Origin: Pseudomonas sp. ICMP22404
GTDB lineage: Bacteria; Pseudomonadota; Gammaproteobacteria; Pseudomonadales; Pseudomonadaceae
Reading direction: 5' to 3'
Assembly: GCF_006227205.1 (NCBI RefSeq)
Contig: NZ_VCNG01000001.1
Span: 684,326-748,325 of the forward strand
Length of the DNA: 64,000 nt
Both the position numbers and the translations under genes were made by a program. Shown here in pieces: positions 47,216 to 56,303 of the stretch (position 1 is its first letter; each line of letters begins with the position of its first letter). Under the pieces are notes generated by a model that made no database searches, was not told where the DNA came from, and worked only from the letters and a program-made list of their open reading frames with translations.

Positions 47216-48525
47216 AGCTCGCGTTGCAATGGCCCCGCACGCTGGCCTCGCGGCTGTGGCTGGTGTTCCTGGTCGGTCTGATACTCGCCCAGTCCCTGAC
47301 GTTCGCAGCCCAGTACTACGAACGTTACCAAAGCACCAAGACGGCCATGTTGGGCAACTTCGAACACGACACGGCGACCTCCATTGCCATCCTCGACCGT
47401 CTGCCTGCCGACGAGCGCCTGGCGTGGACCAAGCGTCTGCAGCGGCGTAACTATGATTACTTGCTGCGCGAACATGACCCGGGCATTCCACTGGCCTCGA
47501 ACGATCTCGCGGCGACAGCGGCGCAATCCCTTCAGGTCTCGCTGGGCAGCAACTATGACCTGACCTTCGTCGAGATCCCCGGGCCGCAGCAGCATTTCCA
47601 GGCCCAGGTGCGACTGGCCGACGGCAGCCCGGTCACCATCGACGTGCGCCCCTCGGTCAAGCCGTTGTCGCCCTGGTTGCCCTTTGTCCTGGTTGGTCAG
47701 CTGGTGTTGCTGATCGGCTGCACCTGGCTGGCCGTGCGGATCGCGATACGCCCCCTCAGCCGCCTGGCCGAGGCCGTGGAGAACCTCGACCCGAACGCAC
47801 ACCCCGTGCAGTTGGATGAAAGCGGCCCACGTGAGGTGGCCTACGCCGCCCGGGCCTTCAACAGCATGCAGGCGCGGATCGCCGCTTACCTGAAGGAGCG
47901 CATGCAACTGCTGGCGGCCATTTCCCATGACTTGCAGACGCCCATCACGCGCATGAAGCTGCGCGCCGAGTTCATGGACGACTCGCTGGAGAAAGACAAA
48001 CTGGGCAACGACCTGAACGAAATCGAGCACCTGGTGCGCGAAGGCGTGGCTTATGCGCGCAGCGTCCATGGGGCGACCGAGGCCAGTTGCCGCATCAGCC
48101 TGGACTCCTTTCTCGACAGCCTGGTGTGCGACTACCAGGACACCGGCCGGGAGGTCAGCCTGCGCGGCACGAACGGCGCGGTCATCGAGACACGGCCCCA
48201 TGCCCTGCGCCGTATCCTGGTGAATCTGGTGGATAACGCGCTGAAGTACGCCGGCACCGCCGAAGTGGAGATCAGCGGCGACGCGAGCACGGGCGTTACG
48301 ATCAGCGTGCTCGACCGGGGCCCGGGCATTCCCGAGGAAATCCTCGCCGAGGTGGTCAAACCGTTCTATCGGGTGGAAAGTTCACGCAACCGCAGCACCG
48401 GCGGCACCGGCCTGGGTTTGGCCATCGCCCAGCAGTTGACTGTCGCGATTGGTGGGGCACTGAGTCTGCGCAACCGCGACGGTGGCGGTCTTTGCGTGAC
48501 CCTCGACTTCGGCCTCAATCGGTAG
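47212..48525 (+). CDS. EnvZ/RstB-type sensor histidine kinase
   Basis: A 437 aa inner-membrane kinase with TM1 at about 13-34, a periplasmic loop of about 115 residues (35-152), TM2 at about 153-178, a HAMP domain (about 178-230), H-box AAISHDLQTPITRMK with His239, and HATPase N, G1 (LDRGPGIPEE) and G2 (GGTGLGLAIAQ) boxes. It is coupled to the response regulator. The signal is unknown. Confidence 0.93.
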   Translation: MKLALQWPRTLASRLWLVFLVGLILAQSLTFAAQYYERYQSTKTAMLGNFEHDTATSIAILDRLPADERLAWTKRLQRRNYDYLLREHDPGIPLASNDLAATAAQSLQVSLGSNYDLTFVEIPGPQQHFQAQVRLADGSPVTIDVRPSVKPLSPWLPFVLVGQLVLLIGCTWLAVRIAIRPLSRLAEAVENLDPNAHPVQLDESGPREVAYAARAFNSMQARIAAYLKERMQLLAAISHDLQTPITRMKLRAEFMDDSLEKDKLGNDLNEIEHLVREGVAYARSVHGATEASCRISLDSFLDSLVCDYQDTGREVSLRGTNGAVIETRPHALRRILVNLVDNALKYAGTAEVEISGDASTGVTISVLDRGPGIPEEILAEVVKPFYRVESSRNRSTGGTGLGLAIAQQLTVAIGGALSLRNRDGGGLCVTLDFGLNR

Positions 48526-48625
48526 GCCATGCTGGCTGCACATCAAGTGCAGCCGCTACCGGCGGGACGCATAGACGTGCGTTTGTAAGCCATTGTATCT
48601 AGCGCATTCGCGTACTCAAAAGAAC

Positions 48626-48660
48626 GTATAACCGCCGGTTGTCGAACATAGGCGGTATAC
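48626..48660. promoter_or_regulatory. Inverted repeat upstream of the ferric-reductase-like gene
   Basis: GTATAACCGCC (48626-48636) and GGCGGTATAC (48651-48660) are complementary apart from one extra A. It lies 80-115 bases upstream of the next gene and about 100 bases after the kinase stop. It could be a regulator site or a stem; there is no T-run. Confidence 0.4.
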
Positions 48661-48739
48661 ATCTCCTTGCAAGAATTTTCCCCATCGAATCGCCATCAGG
48701 CCCCCTGAATGGCGAACCCATACGACAGGAGATCTTGCC

Positions 48740-49387
48740 ATGCATACCCCATCCTACCGCCCCCAGGGCTGGCAGCTGTTCGGCCTGGTCGCAGCCCTGG
48801 TGGTGGCGATGAGCATCACGGCAGTCGCTGTCCAACCCGACCTGGTCGAGGGACTGCGCAGCGCCATCCGCGCCACCGCCCGTTCCTCCTTCGCACTGTT
48901 CCTGATCGCGTTCACCGCGTCGGCCTTCGCTGTACTGGTGCCTTCGCCGCTTTCCAAGGCACTGGTTCGCGAACGACGCTTCATCGGCCTCGCCTTTGCC
49001 TTCTCGCACCTGGTGCATGCTGTGCTGATCTACGCCTATGGGCAGCTCAATACCGAGTTCTGGCCGGCCCGCACCGTGGCGAACAACATTCCAGGCGGGA
49101 CCGCCTACACCTTCATCCTGCTGATGGCGCTGACCTCATTCAAAGCACCCGCCCGGCTGCTGGGCCCCAAGGCATGGAAGACCTTGCACGTCACTGGCAT
49201 GTGGGTCATCGCCGCCGTATTCGCCCTCTCCAACTTCAAGCGCATCCCGATGAGCGACTGGTACGTGCTGCCCTTCGGCATCACCTGCGCCGCCGTGGCG
49301 ATCCGACTGGTCGGCAAGCTGGCCCAGGCCAATAAACGCAGCCAGGCCAGGCAGGCCTCGATACGCCGGGCGGCGGTGATCTCCTGA
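48740..49387 (+). CDS. Ferric-reductase-like transmembrane protein
   Basis: A 215 aa membrane protein with about six hydrophobic spans, resembling the heme-binding ferric-reductase/MsrQ transmembrane domain. Conserved His appear in AFSHLVHAVLIYAYG (two His, about 92 and 95) and WKTLHVTGMW (about 153), which would be heme ligands. No NAD- or flavin-binding domain is attached, so electrons must come from a partner. It lies 214 bases downstream of the two-component system. Confidence 0.72.
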   Translation: MHTPSYRPQGWQLFGLVAALVVAMSITAVAVQPDLVEGLRSAIRATARSSFALFLIAFTASAFAVLVPSPLSKALVRERRFIGLAFAFSHLVHAVLIYAYGQLNTEFWPARTVANNIPGGTAYTFILLMALTSFKAPARLLGPKAWKTLHVTGMWVIAAVFALSNFKRIPMSDWYVLPFGITCAAVAIRLVGKLAQANKRSQARQASIRRAAVIS

Positions 49388-49486
49388 GCTCGCAGCCAGC
49401 AAAGCGGCCTTCTCAGACACGACATATTTCTCCAATACATTTCTCAGAAGCAGTCATCCCGACTGCCTAAAACAAGGAAGCAAAAA

Positions 49487-50344
49487 ATGAGCACCAGCAT
49501 CCCTACCCAGAACGGCAGCTATATCACCACCCAGGACGGCGTACAGCTCTACTACAAGGACTGGGGCCCGAAGGATGGACAAGTCGTCACCTTCAGCCAT
49601 GGCTGGCCGCTGAATTCGGATAGCTGGGAATCACAGATGCTGTTCCTGGCTGACCAAGGCTACCGGGTGATCGCCCACGACCGCCGCGGCCATGGCCGCT
49701 CCAGCCAGCCGTGGGAAGGCAACGACATGGATCACTACGCCGATGACCTGGCCGCTGTGATCAACGCCCTGGATCTCAAAGACGTCACCCTGGTGGGCTT
49801 CTCCACCGGTGGCGGCGAAATCACCCGCTACATCGGTCGCCACGGTACCGCTCGGGTGAAGAAGGCCGCATTGATCAGCGCCGTGCCGCCAATGATGCTC
49901 AAGACCGCAGACTACCCGGGCGGCCTGCCGATCGAAGTGTTCGACGGCCTGCGCCAGGCCTCACTGGACAACCGCTCGCAGCTGTATCGCGACATCGCCT
50001 CGGGCCCGTTCTTCGGCTTCAACCGCGACGGGGCGAAGGTCTCCCAGGGGCTGATCGATTCGTTCTGGGTGCAGGGCATGCAAGCGGGCCACAAGAACAC
50101 CTACGACTGCATCGCGGCGTTCTCGGCAACGGACTTCCGCGCCGACCTGGCCAAGTTCGACGTGCCGACCCTGATTGTGCACGGCGACGACGACCAGATC
50201 GTCCCGATCGCGGCCTCCGCCCATGCCGCCGCCGAGCTGGTGCAGAACGCCGAGCTGATCGTCTATCAGGGTGCGCCCCACGGGCTGACCGACACCCACA
50301 AGGACCGCCTGAATCAGGACCTGTTGAATTTCCTCGGCAAGTAA
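49487..50344 (+). CDS. Alpha/beta hydrolase, non-heme chloroperoxidase/arylesterase type
   Basis: A 285 aa cytosolic alpha/beta hydrolase closely resembling P. fluorescens arylesterase/chloroperoxidase F. It has the oxyanion [10 protein letters not shown], the block [14 protein letters not shown], nucleophile elbow GFSTGGGE (Ser106), catalytic Asp in [10 protein letters not shown] and His in [12 protein letters not shown]. These enzymes hydrolyse esters and can form peracids; the natural substrate is unknown. A good ribosome site (aaggaag) precedes the ATG. No signal peptide. Confidence 0.9.
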   Translation: MSTSIPTQNGSYITTQDGVQLYYKDWGPKDGQVVTFSHGWPLNSDSWESQMLFLADQGYRVIAHDRRGHGRSSQPWEGNDMDHYADDLAAVINALDLKDVTLVGFSTGGGEITRYIGRHGTARVKKAALISAVPPMMLKTADYPGGLPIEVFDGLRQASLDNRSQLYRDIASGPFFGFNRDGAKVSQGLIDSFWVQGMQAGHKNTYDCIAAFSATDFRADLAKFDVPTLIVHGDDDQIVPIAASAHAAAELVQNAELIVYQGAPHGLTDTHKDRLNQDLLNFLGK

Positions 50345-50351
50345 GCCCATC

Positions 50352-50392
50352 GCCGGGCTCATGTGCCGCCCAGCGCCGCACATGAGCCCGGC
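50352..50392. repeat. Perfect 15-base inverted repeat between the two hydrolase genes
   Basis: GCCGGGCTCATGTGC (50352-50366) and GCACATGAGCCCGGC (50378-50392) have an 11-base loop. It starts 7 bases after the first hydrolase stop and has no T-run, so it is more likely an mRNA-stability stem than a terminator. Confidence 0.75.
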
Positions 50393-50418
50393 ATCCCTAT
50401 AAAAGAAAAGGAATGATC

Positions 50419-51222
50419 ATGCTCAGTCTCAAATCGCTCTTGGCCGCCGCCATCACCGCAGCAATGGCGCTGACTTCCCTTCAGAGCACAGCCGCCACGC
50501 AACCCGACGCCGCCAAGCCCACCGTCGTGCTGGTGCATGGCGCCTTCGCCGAATCGTCCAGCTGGAATGGCGTCGCCACCCGGTTGCTGAGCCAGGGCTA
50601 CCCGGTGGTGGCAGCCGCCAACCCGCTGCGCGGCGTGAAGCAAGACGCCGACTATGTCGCTGACATCGTCGAGCACACCGCCGGCCCGGTGATCCTCGTA
50701 GGCCACTCCTACGGTGGCGCCGTGATCACCAACGCCGTACATGACAACCCGCGGGTCAAAGCGCTGGTCTACGTCGCGGCCTTCGCCCCGGACAAAGGCG
50801 AAACCGCCATCGAACTGTCCGGCCGTTACCCGGGCGGCACCCTCGGGCCGACCCTGGCCGCACCGGTGCCACTGGACGACGGCAATAAGGACCTCTACAT
50901 CCAGCAGGACAAATTCGGCCAACAGTTCGCCGCCGACGTTCCAGCGGCTGAGTCCGCACTGATGGCCGCCACCCAACGGCCCATCAGCGAGGCGGCCTTG
51001 AAGGAAGCTTCTGGCGATCCGGCCTGGAAAAAACTGCCGTCCTGGTTCATCTACGGTTCGGCGGACAAGAACATCCCCGAGGCTGCCCTGAAGTTCATGG
51101 CCGACCGTGCGGGCTCGAAAAAGACCGTCACCGTCCCCGGCGCCTCCCACGTGGTGATGACGTCCAACCCGGAGAAAGTGGCGGATCTGATCGTTGAAGC
51201 GGCGCAAGCCAGTTCCAAATGA
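50419..51222 (+). CDS. Secreted alpha/beta hydrolase
   Basis: A 267 aa hydrolase with a signal peptide (about 1-26, ending STAA). It has oxyanion HGAFAESSSW, nucleophile elbow GHSYGG (Ser97), catalytic acid in the FIYGSADKNIP region and His in PGASHVVMTSNP. Start: two ATGs six bases apart. The second (50419) is chosen because AAGGA lies 6 bases before it but abuts the first. Similar to periplasmic alpha/beta hydrolases of unknown substrate. It probably shares a transcript with the preceding hydrolase and ends at a strong terminator. Confidence 0.83.
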   Translation: MLSLKSLLAAAITAAMALTSLQSTAATQPDAAKPTVVLVHGAFAESSSWNGVATRLLSQGYPVVAAANPLRGVKQDADYVADIVEHTAGPVILVGHSYGGAVITNAVHDNPRVKALVYVAAFAPDKGETAIELSGRYPGGTLGPTLAAPVPLDDGNKDLYIQQDKFGQQFAADVPAAESALMAATQRPISEAALKEASGDPAWKKLPSWFIYGSADKNIPEAALKFMADRAGSKKTVTVPGASHVVMTSNPEKVADLIVEAAQASSK

Positions 51223-51238
51223 TGATCGCGTACTGACT

Positions 51239-51270
51239 AAAAAACCCGGCGCAGGACGCCGGGTTTTTTA
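51239..51270 (+). terminator. Rho-independent terminator after the hydrolase pair
   Basis: aaaaCCCGGCG-caggA-CGCCGGGtttttt: a 7-base GC stem extended by A-T pairs and followed by a T-run. It starts 16 bases after the stop. Confidence 0.92.
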
Positions 51271-51324
51271 TTGCAAAGCGCCCCCAAAAAGCGCCGCTCA
51301 ATTAAAGATCAAATCCCATTCCCC

Positions 51325-51417
51325 CTGTGGGAGCGAGCCTGCTCGCGATGGGGCCCTGCCAGCCTACACTTCGTCAACTGACAGACCGCTATCGCGAGCA
51401 GGCTCGCTCCCACAGGT
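51325..51417. repeat. REP inverted pair (gtgggagcgagcctgctcgcgat subtype)
   Basis: Arms ctgtgggagcgagcctgctcgcgat and atcgcgagcaggctcgctcccacag. It lies between convergent genes. Confidence 0.92.
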
Positions 51418-51439
51418 TATGGGCCAGTCGATCAACCGC

Positions 51440-52405
51440 TTAGAACCTCATCCTGAAAACAAGCGGGCAATGGTCAGAACCCTTCATCGGCACAGGAAAC
51501 TCCGATAACGAACCGGCCACATAGCGCTTTCTTAACTCGCGAGTTATCAATGCGTGGTCAATGAACCATTTGGAGCCTCCGCCCCGGCATTCGGGAAGGG
51601 CCTCATAACCTTCGGTTGGGCGAAACAACCTGGCAGCAGAAGGCTCGCCATCTGAAAGCTCAGCAAAAAGACTCACTTCTGGCGCTGTTTCGTGTTCAAC
51701 CTCCGCGTCAAATCGACGATTGAAATCGCCGATAATCACTGCGGAAGCGCCAGACTGGATTGCCTTATCGAGCCAGGCTTCCAGAGCTGGTGCTTGCCTT
51801 CTAAGCACGTCGCAGGTGACGACCCCGTTAGCTTTATCACGCTTGGTCGCATACCCGCTGTTCAATGCCTGGTCAAAACAGCCACTTTTGAGGTGTACGG
51901 ATAAAAGCTTGAGGGTCATGCCCTTGATCGTCACGGGTAACTCCGCGCCATGGCGAGCATGACTCTTGAAGGCCTCTCCAAGCGGGCGAACATCGCCGAG
52001 CCTCCCGACCTCAAGCCTGCTGGATTTGCGGACAACAAACCCCGTGCGCTGTATCCAAGGGCTCTGCATGTTGACGTAGAAATCGTACTGATCCTGCGGC
52101 CAGATCTGCTGAAGCGCCTCAGGACTCTCGACTTCCTGCACGGCAATCACATCAGCATTCAGCTGTGCCGCCACGGCCTTCATGTCCGCTATCTGCGCCG
52201 GCGATTTGCATTCCCACCGGTAGGGGTGTGTTTCTTCAAGTCGCTCGCGATCAGCGGCCTTGATTTGGGAGCACTCCTCGAACTCTCGCTGGCTGAGCGG
52301 AGCCGACCGCTGCCACTCCAGGTTCCATGTTGCGAAGGTGAGGGTTTCGGCCAGGGCAGGGTGTGAGAGGCAGGTAAGCGATAAGGCCAAATACAGTGGT
52401 TTCAT
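51440..52405 (-). CDS. Secreted endonuclease/exonuclease/phosphatase-fold protein
   Basis: A 321 aa protein with signal peptide 1-19 (HPALA). Superfamily motifs in order are FATWNLEW, VIAVQEVES, LLSVHLKSGC, VIIGDFNRRFD, WFIDHALIT and the terminal SDHCPLVF, all catalytic residues present. Three or four Cys in the mature part suggest disulfides and a periplasmic or extracellular enzyme. DNase or phosphodiesterase activity is plausible, substrate unknown. GC looks slightly lower than in the core genes. It is a different subfamily from the cytosolic one at 7.2 kb. Confidence 0.85.
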   Translation of the reverse strand: MKPLYLALSLTCLSHPALAETLTFATWNLEWQRSAPLSQREFEECSQIKAADRERLEETHPYRWECKSPAQIADMKAVAAQLNADVIAVQEVESPEALQQIWPQDQYDFYVNMQSPWIQRTGFVVRKSSRLEVGRLGDVRPLGEAFKSHARHGAELPVTIKGMTLKLLSVHLKSGCFDQALNSGYATKRDKANGVVTCDVLRRQAPALEAWLDKAIQSGASAVIIGDFNRRFDAEVEHETAPEVSLFAELSDGEPSAARLFRPTEGYEALPECRGGGSKWFIDHALITRELRKRYVAGSLSEFPVPMKGSDHCPLVFRMRF

Positions 52406-52511
52406 GGCGGGAGAGTTCCAAGCGCGATGGCGGTGGGAGTCCAGGAAACGGCACTGCTTTTAGCCGCTGTTTGAGCGTAGCAGCCCATCGTGTTGCTACA
52501 GAGTTGTATCC

Positions 52512-52625
52512 AATGAAATCCTACCCACCTACCATGCGGGCTACGTATTGGTCAGCGTCGGGGCACCGGTCAACGGCGGTATCGGCCCGCGACGCACCTT
52601 CTCGATGTTGATCATCAAGACCTGA
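52512..52625 (+). pseudogene. Remnant: 3' end of a paralogue of the 159 aa gene at 59907
   Basis: Encodes 37 residues to a TGA: NEILPTYHAGYVLVSVG then APVNGGIGPRRTFSMLIIKT. About 29 of 37 positions match the C-terminus of the 159 aa protein at 59907-60386 (NEILPTYHAGDVLVSIE...). DNA similarity also continues through the stop into the following intergenic bases. A one-base deletion near 52510 and loss of everything upstream make it non-functional. It is in the same orientation as the intact copy, with the ternary-system operon between them. Confidence 0.85.
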
Positions 52626-52637
52626 CTGGAGACGTAC

Positions 52638-52691
52638 ATGCCCGTAATTATTCAGGTGTTCATTGCAGGTCCGGCGCCAACTGATGAATGA
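52638..52691 (+). pseudogene. Remnant: 5' end of a paralogue of the 80 aa membrane gene at 60399
   Basis: ATG with 17 codons (MPVIIQVFIAGPAPTDE) then TGA. The first ten residues and the spacer before the ATG (12 bases after the preceding stop, ctggagacgtac versus cgggagagatac) match the start of the gene at 60399 (MSDITQMIIA). Similarity is then lost. Together with the preceding fragment it shows that a two-gene module once stood here. Confidence 0.7.
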
Positions 52692-52868
52692 CGCAAGCGC
52701 CTGACTCATAGGTTTGAGCAAGTTGGCTGAAAGGAAAAGCAAGTGGCAAAAACGGTCAGTCGTGATTGCCTGTTTCGGCTGGCGCAGAGCATGGCAGGCC
52801 CTCGCTTTTTCGCAGACAAGTGACGAAATCTGTAATGTCCGACTTACTCGGCAAGAAGGGACAATCAA

Positions 52869-53213
52869 TTGGCGCGATTTTCAATCTACAGCGGACCGGT
52901 TTTGGTGGGCTATTCAGCCCTGGAGAATGGAGATCCTCCAATGGGCGTTGCTTTCGGTCAATTCGTCCCAGCCGATGGGTACCAGGCTATCCAGCAAGAA
53001 TGCCGCGTAAATCACCTTGATCAATCGGCTTTAGCGCTTTGTGCTCAAACCGAAGCGGGCTTGGTTATTCCATGTGCTGGCATTGGCATTCTGGACTACT
53101 CGGAAGAGCTTCTGCTCGAATTGATCGAGATAAACATTCTCGGCATTCCTCGTCCTCTTTACGAAGAGTTGTTTCCTGAAAAGGTCGCGAGATATAAGGG
53201 CCAGTTTGATTAG
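52869..53213 (+). CDS. Hypothetical small cytosolic protein (114 aa)
   Basis: Not recognised. TTG start at 52869 with AAGGGA seven bases upstream; no ATG start would preserve the N-terminus MARFSIYSGPVLVGYSALE. The protein is acidic and globular with a motif-like NGDPPMGVAFGQFVPADGY and a C-terminal ELFPEKVARYKGQF. Such short acidic proteins in accessory regions are often immunity or antitoxin-like, but nothing here proves it. Base composition is more AT-rich than the core. It follows the module remnant and precedes the convergent bpX6-like gene. Confidence 0.6.
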   Translation: MARFSIYSGPVLVGYSALENGDPPMGVAFGQFVPADGYQAIQQECRVNHLDQSALALCAQTEAGLVIPCAGIGILDYSEELLLELIEINILGIPRPLYEELFPEKVARYKGQFD

Positions 53214-53282
53214 GCGAATCAATTGAGAGGCAAGCAGAAATCAGACCGCCGCCTCTGACACCACAAAGCCATAGCAACCCAA

Positions 53283-53333
53283 CCCCGTGGAGAGGGAGTT
53301 TGCCCCCGTTTGAGTGCGAAGCGCTCATAAACC
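53283..53333. repeat. Accessory-region repeat (gtggcgagggagcttgctcccgcttgagtgcgaagcgctca), copy 1
   Basis: A degenerate copy, ccccgtggagagggagtttgcccccgtttgagtgcgaagcgctcataaa. Better copies are at 60646-60711 and 62477-62542. In those, GGGAGC-tt-GCTCCC and GAGTGC-gaa-GCGCTC form two adjacent hairpins. In this window the family is seen only around the ternary-system locus. Confidence 0.8.
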
Positions 53334-53354
53334 CTCCACCTCGGCGACGCTTCA

Positions 53355-56303
53355 CTACACCGACAAACTGCGCACCATAGAGCTGACTATATCGATATGC
53401 CACAGCCGGCCTTGATGGTCGAAGAGCACCCATTCATCGCCCACGCAACGCAATTTCGCATCCTGCAGCGGCCAGTCCAAAACGGTACATAACCGCTGAC
53501 TATGGCGGTGGATAAAGTGCCAACGTGCGTCATCGTCGCCGGTTGCGTAGCAGACCACCAGCCACTGCTCGAACGAATAGATGTGCAACGGATCGGTACA
53601 CCCCTGAATCAGATCGGGCAAGGGATAGCGCGTGCTCGTGCCGCCCTCGTAGGCCCTCAGCATGGGATCGCTGTTGGCTTCATGCTCGATCCAGAATTCA
53701 GTGGTCCGACCGGCCGCGTTATACACCTGCCAACTGCGCTCCTCACGCCGGGCGGGCATGGATTCGCGGCTGAGCAATCGGCGGTCAGGCAGGCGGTAAT
53801 GCCAGAGTTGGAAATCGTGAGGGGTGTCCAGCAATACGGATTCGTTGCGCTCGTCATCCCGAAGGAAGGCAACCTGTCCAGGAAGATCGCCAACATGCCA
53901 GAGAGTGTCGAACCGGCGATCCACATCCACAACACGCAATTGCGAGCCTCGGCCGATGGTCCAGGCCGTGCCGTCGAAATGCTTGGCGAAAGCGTCCAGC
54001 ATCAGCACGCCCAGATCGCTGGCGCTGCGATTGACCAGATCCAGCTTGCAGATGCGCCAGACGTCGCCGCGACGCGCCAGCGCCAGCGCGACCCGTCGGC
54101 TGTGGCCCAGCACGATGGTCTGGGTGGGCACCGGAAAGTGGAAGACTGTATTGCCGTTAGCCTCGACCACCAATGCGCCAGCTTCGCCCAGTGCCAGCAG
54201 GTAACGTCCGTCGGTCAAGGGCACGGCATCGCAGATAGTCCGGTTGCCTCTTTCCGGCGCCGTGAACGACAAAGGGGTGCTTACCCGCTCAAGGTTCTGA
54301 TTGAGGACTTTGTTCCGGGGCAGGGCGCTACCGGGCAGGTCCGCTTGGAGCAGTTTGTCCTTGCTCATTTTCACCAGCGATTGAAGCTGGTTCTGAGTGA
54401 GATAAGCTTGTTGATTGGTCTGGTCACAGATCATCGCCCGCACGGTCGCGGCAGCCAGCCAAGCCAGGGCGGGACTGTGGGCCTTGTGTGCCAGCAGCGC
54501 CTGGGCCAGGGCGGCGCGTTCCATGACCCGCTCGGGTTCGTTGCGCAGTTTTTCGACCCAGCTGTCGTATGTCGAAAGGGTGTCGGGAAGCAGGATTGCC
54601 CGTTTCACCAGTGAGTTGATAGCCAGGCTACCTCCCGCAGCCTCGGCGGCCAGCAGCCATTGCGTGGCGCGTTCGCGCTCTGCCGGCAGACTCCAGACCA
54701 CGTCCACCGCCTGCAACCACAGACCTTTTTCAGTCAGGGCCAGCGCCCATTCCAAGCGCAGACGCGCGGCGGCTTCCGGCCATTTCTTTTCGAGCATGAG
54801 GACGGCATCGGCGAACGCGTTGTCGCGCCGCGCCACTTGCAAAGCTCGCTGCCAATCCCCTGCCAGGCACAGCAGACGTACGATGGTCGAGGTGGGCATA
54901 TCCCAGGCCAGCGCAAGGTCAGCCGCCTGTTGATAGCGCTGGTGCTTTTCCAGATAGTCGAGCGCTTCGTGGCGTGCCCTCAACAGCTCGGCCAGGACAA
55001 ACACGGCCTCCTCGATGCGCCCTTCGCGATCCAGTCGCTCAAAGGACTGCCGGTAGATCTGCTTGAGATGGGTCTCAAGACCTGCCTCAAACAGCATGCT
55101 GGTGCGGGGCCCTGAATGCTGGCTAAGCGTCAGATCCTGGCGCCTGTTAGGCGTGCCGAAGGCCTGACCTGCATTGCCCTGGCCGCCGCCCAGCGGGATG
55201 GCATGGCGCAATGCTTCTTCCAAGTCGCCGTTTTCGAACATCTCCAACATGCGCTGCATGTAAGCGGCCTGACGCTTCCCGTAGAGTGCTGACAGACGCG
55301 AATTCTGGGTCAGGCGCGTCAGCCAGCGCCGCCATCTGGCCGGGCCTCGTGGTTGGCCCGACGCCCGTGGCGGCATCGGCGGCTTCGATGGTCGGGCGGC
55401 GTTGGCGGCAGCGGCAGGGGGCGCATGGCTTGCTGCCGAATGGGTGCCGTTGCGTCGCATCCAGGCACGCATCGCCATCAGTATCAAGGTGAAAAGTACC
55501 GCGCCAATTACTGTCCAGATCAAGACGCTGCCCAGATCGAACGTGGAGGGATCCACAGAGCGTGGCGGCTTGGCTGTCTCAGCAGCACGGGTAGCGGCTG
55601 GTAACTGCGGGCCGTTGAGGGAAAGCATTTGGTAAAGGCCAATACCCACTGCCAATGCAATGAGACCCCGCAGGAAGTGTAACGAGCCGGTACTCTGCGG
55701 ATTATTCGCGGGGCTGTGACGCGCCGTAGGTACGCCAGGAGTAGCGGTCTGACGCTGGCGTTCTAGCAGGGCTTGCATCACCGCCTCTCGCTCGGGACTG
55801 ACCGGCGCAAGCGAGTCACCCAGGATTTCCCGTATGTCGGTCTGTACCGCCAGCGGATCGGCTTGCGGCTCCGGCAATACGTCCTGACAGTTGTAAGTGT
55901 CGAGCAAGGCGTACTGGTTGACGTCGATCCATTGGCTGGGAGCCAGAATATTGGCTTCCCGCAGGTGCAGGGTATTGACCTGCGTGCCGCGTACCAACCA
56001 GACATCGGCGTGGGCCAGACGCTGCATTTCTTCAGGGCTCAGCCGCGCTGAGCAAAGCGTTCCGCCTTGGCGGATCAGTGGCCAGCCAGCGAGTCCTTCA
56101 CACAGCATGGCGCGCGCCTTGGGAAAGCGCAGCAAGTCGCCGTCGGCAAAGCGATAGGCCCTGGCGTCGGTTTGCCAGTGGCTGAGTATCAGCCGCGCCC
56201 GTTCCTTCTCGCTGAAGCGTTCGACGGGGAACCACAGCGCCTCGATCGGCTGATAACCGCTCAATGCTGGACGGCGAATCATGACTGCTTCAAGTCCGGA
56301 CAT
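53355..56303 (-). CDS. bpX6-like protein of a MoxR-vWA-beta-propeller ternary system
   Basis: A 982 aa protein, last gene of a four-gene operon. The N-terminal domain (about 1-170, RPALSGYQPIEALWFP onward) looks like the bpX6 domain of the MoxR-vWA-beta-propeller systems. It is followed by TM1 (about 208-228), a Pro-rich loop, TM2 (about 256-280), a low-complexity Ala/Pro stretch, a helical repeat region (about 340-660, for example MLEMFENGDLEEALRHAIPLGG in pieces) and a C-terminal beta-rich region (about 690-982) with repeating W/L-strand segments resembling a beta-propeller. It should be an inner-membrane protein. The start at 56303 has GGAG 10 bases upstream and overlaps the preceding gene by 14 bases; Met8 (56282) is an alternative. 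Family assignment is from memory of the published description. Confidence 0.75.
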   Translation of the reverse strand: MSGLEAVMIRRPALSGYQPIEALWFPVERFSEKERARLILSHWQTDARAYRFADGDLLRFPKARAMLCEGLAGWPLIRQGGTLCSARLSPEEMQRLAHADVWLVRGTQVNTLHLREANILAPSQWIDVNQYALLDTYNCQDVLPEPQADPLAVQTDIREILGDSLAPVSPEREAVMQALLERQRQTATPGVPTARHSPANNPQSTGSLHFLRGLIALAVGIGLYQMLSLNGPQLPAATRAAETAKPPRSVDPSTFDLGSVLIWTVIGAVLFTLILMAMRAWMRRNGTHSAASHAPPAAAANAARPSKPPMPPRASGQPRGPARWRRWLTRLTQNSRLSALYGKRQAAYMQRMLEMFENGDLEEALRHAIPLGGGQGNAGQAFGTPNRRQDLTLSQHSGPRTSMLFEAGLETHLKQIYRQSFERLDREGRIEEAVFVLAELLRARHEALDYLEKHQRYQQAADLALAWDMPTSTIVRLLCLAGDWQRALQVARRDNAFADAVLMLEKKWPEAAARLRLEWALALTEKGLWLQAVDVVWSLPAERERATQWLLAAEAAGGSLAINSLVKRAILLPDTLSTYDSWVEKLRNEPERVMERAALAQALLAHKAHSPALAWLAAATVRAMICDQTNQQAYLTQNQLQSLVKMSKDKLLQADLPGSALPRNKVLNQNLERVSTPLSFTAPERGNRTICDAVPLTDGRYLLALGEAGALVVEANGNTVFHFPVPTQTIVLGHSRRVALALARRGDVWRICKLDLVNRSASDLGVLMLDAFAKHFDGTAWTIGRGSQLRVVDVDRRFDTLWHVGDLPGQVAFLRDDERNESVLLDTPHDFQLWHYRLPDRRLLSRESMPARREERSWQVYNAAGRTTEFWIEHEANSDPMLRAYEGGTSTRYPLPDLIQGCTDPLHIYSFEQWLVVCYATGDDDARWHFIHRHSQRLCTVLDWPLQDAKLRCVGDEWVLFDHQGRLWHIDIVSSMVRSLSV

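Noticed and set aside
52396..52868. Plus-strand frames across the module remnant, such as 52396-52611
   Set aside because: They read the remnant in the wrong frame; the similarity to the 159 aa protein is in another frame.
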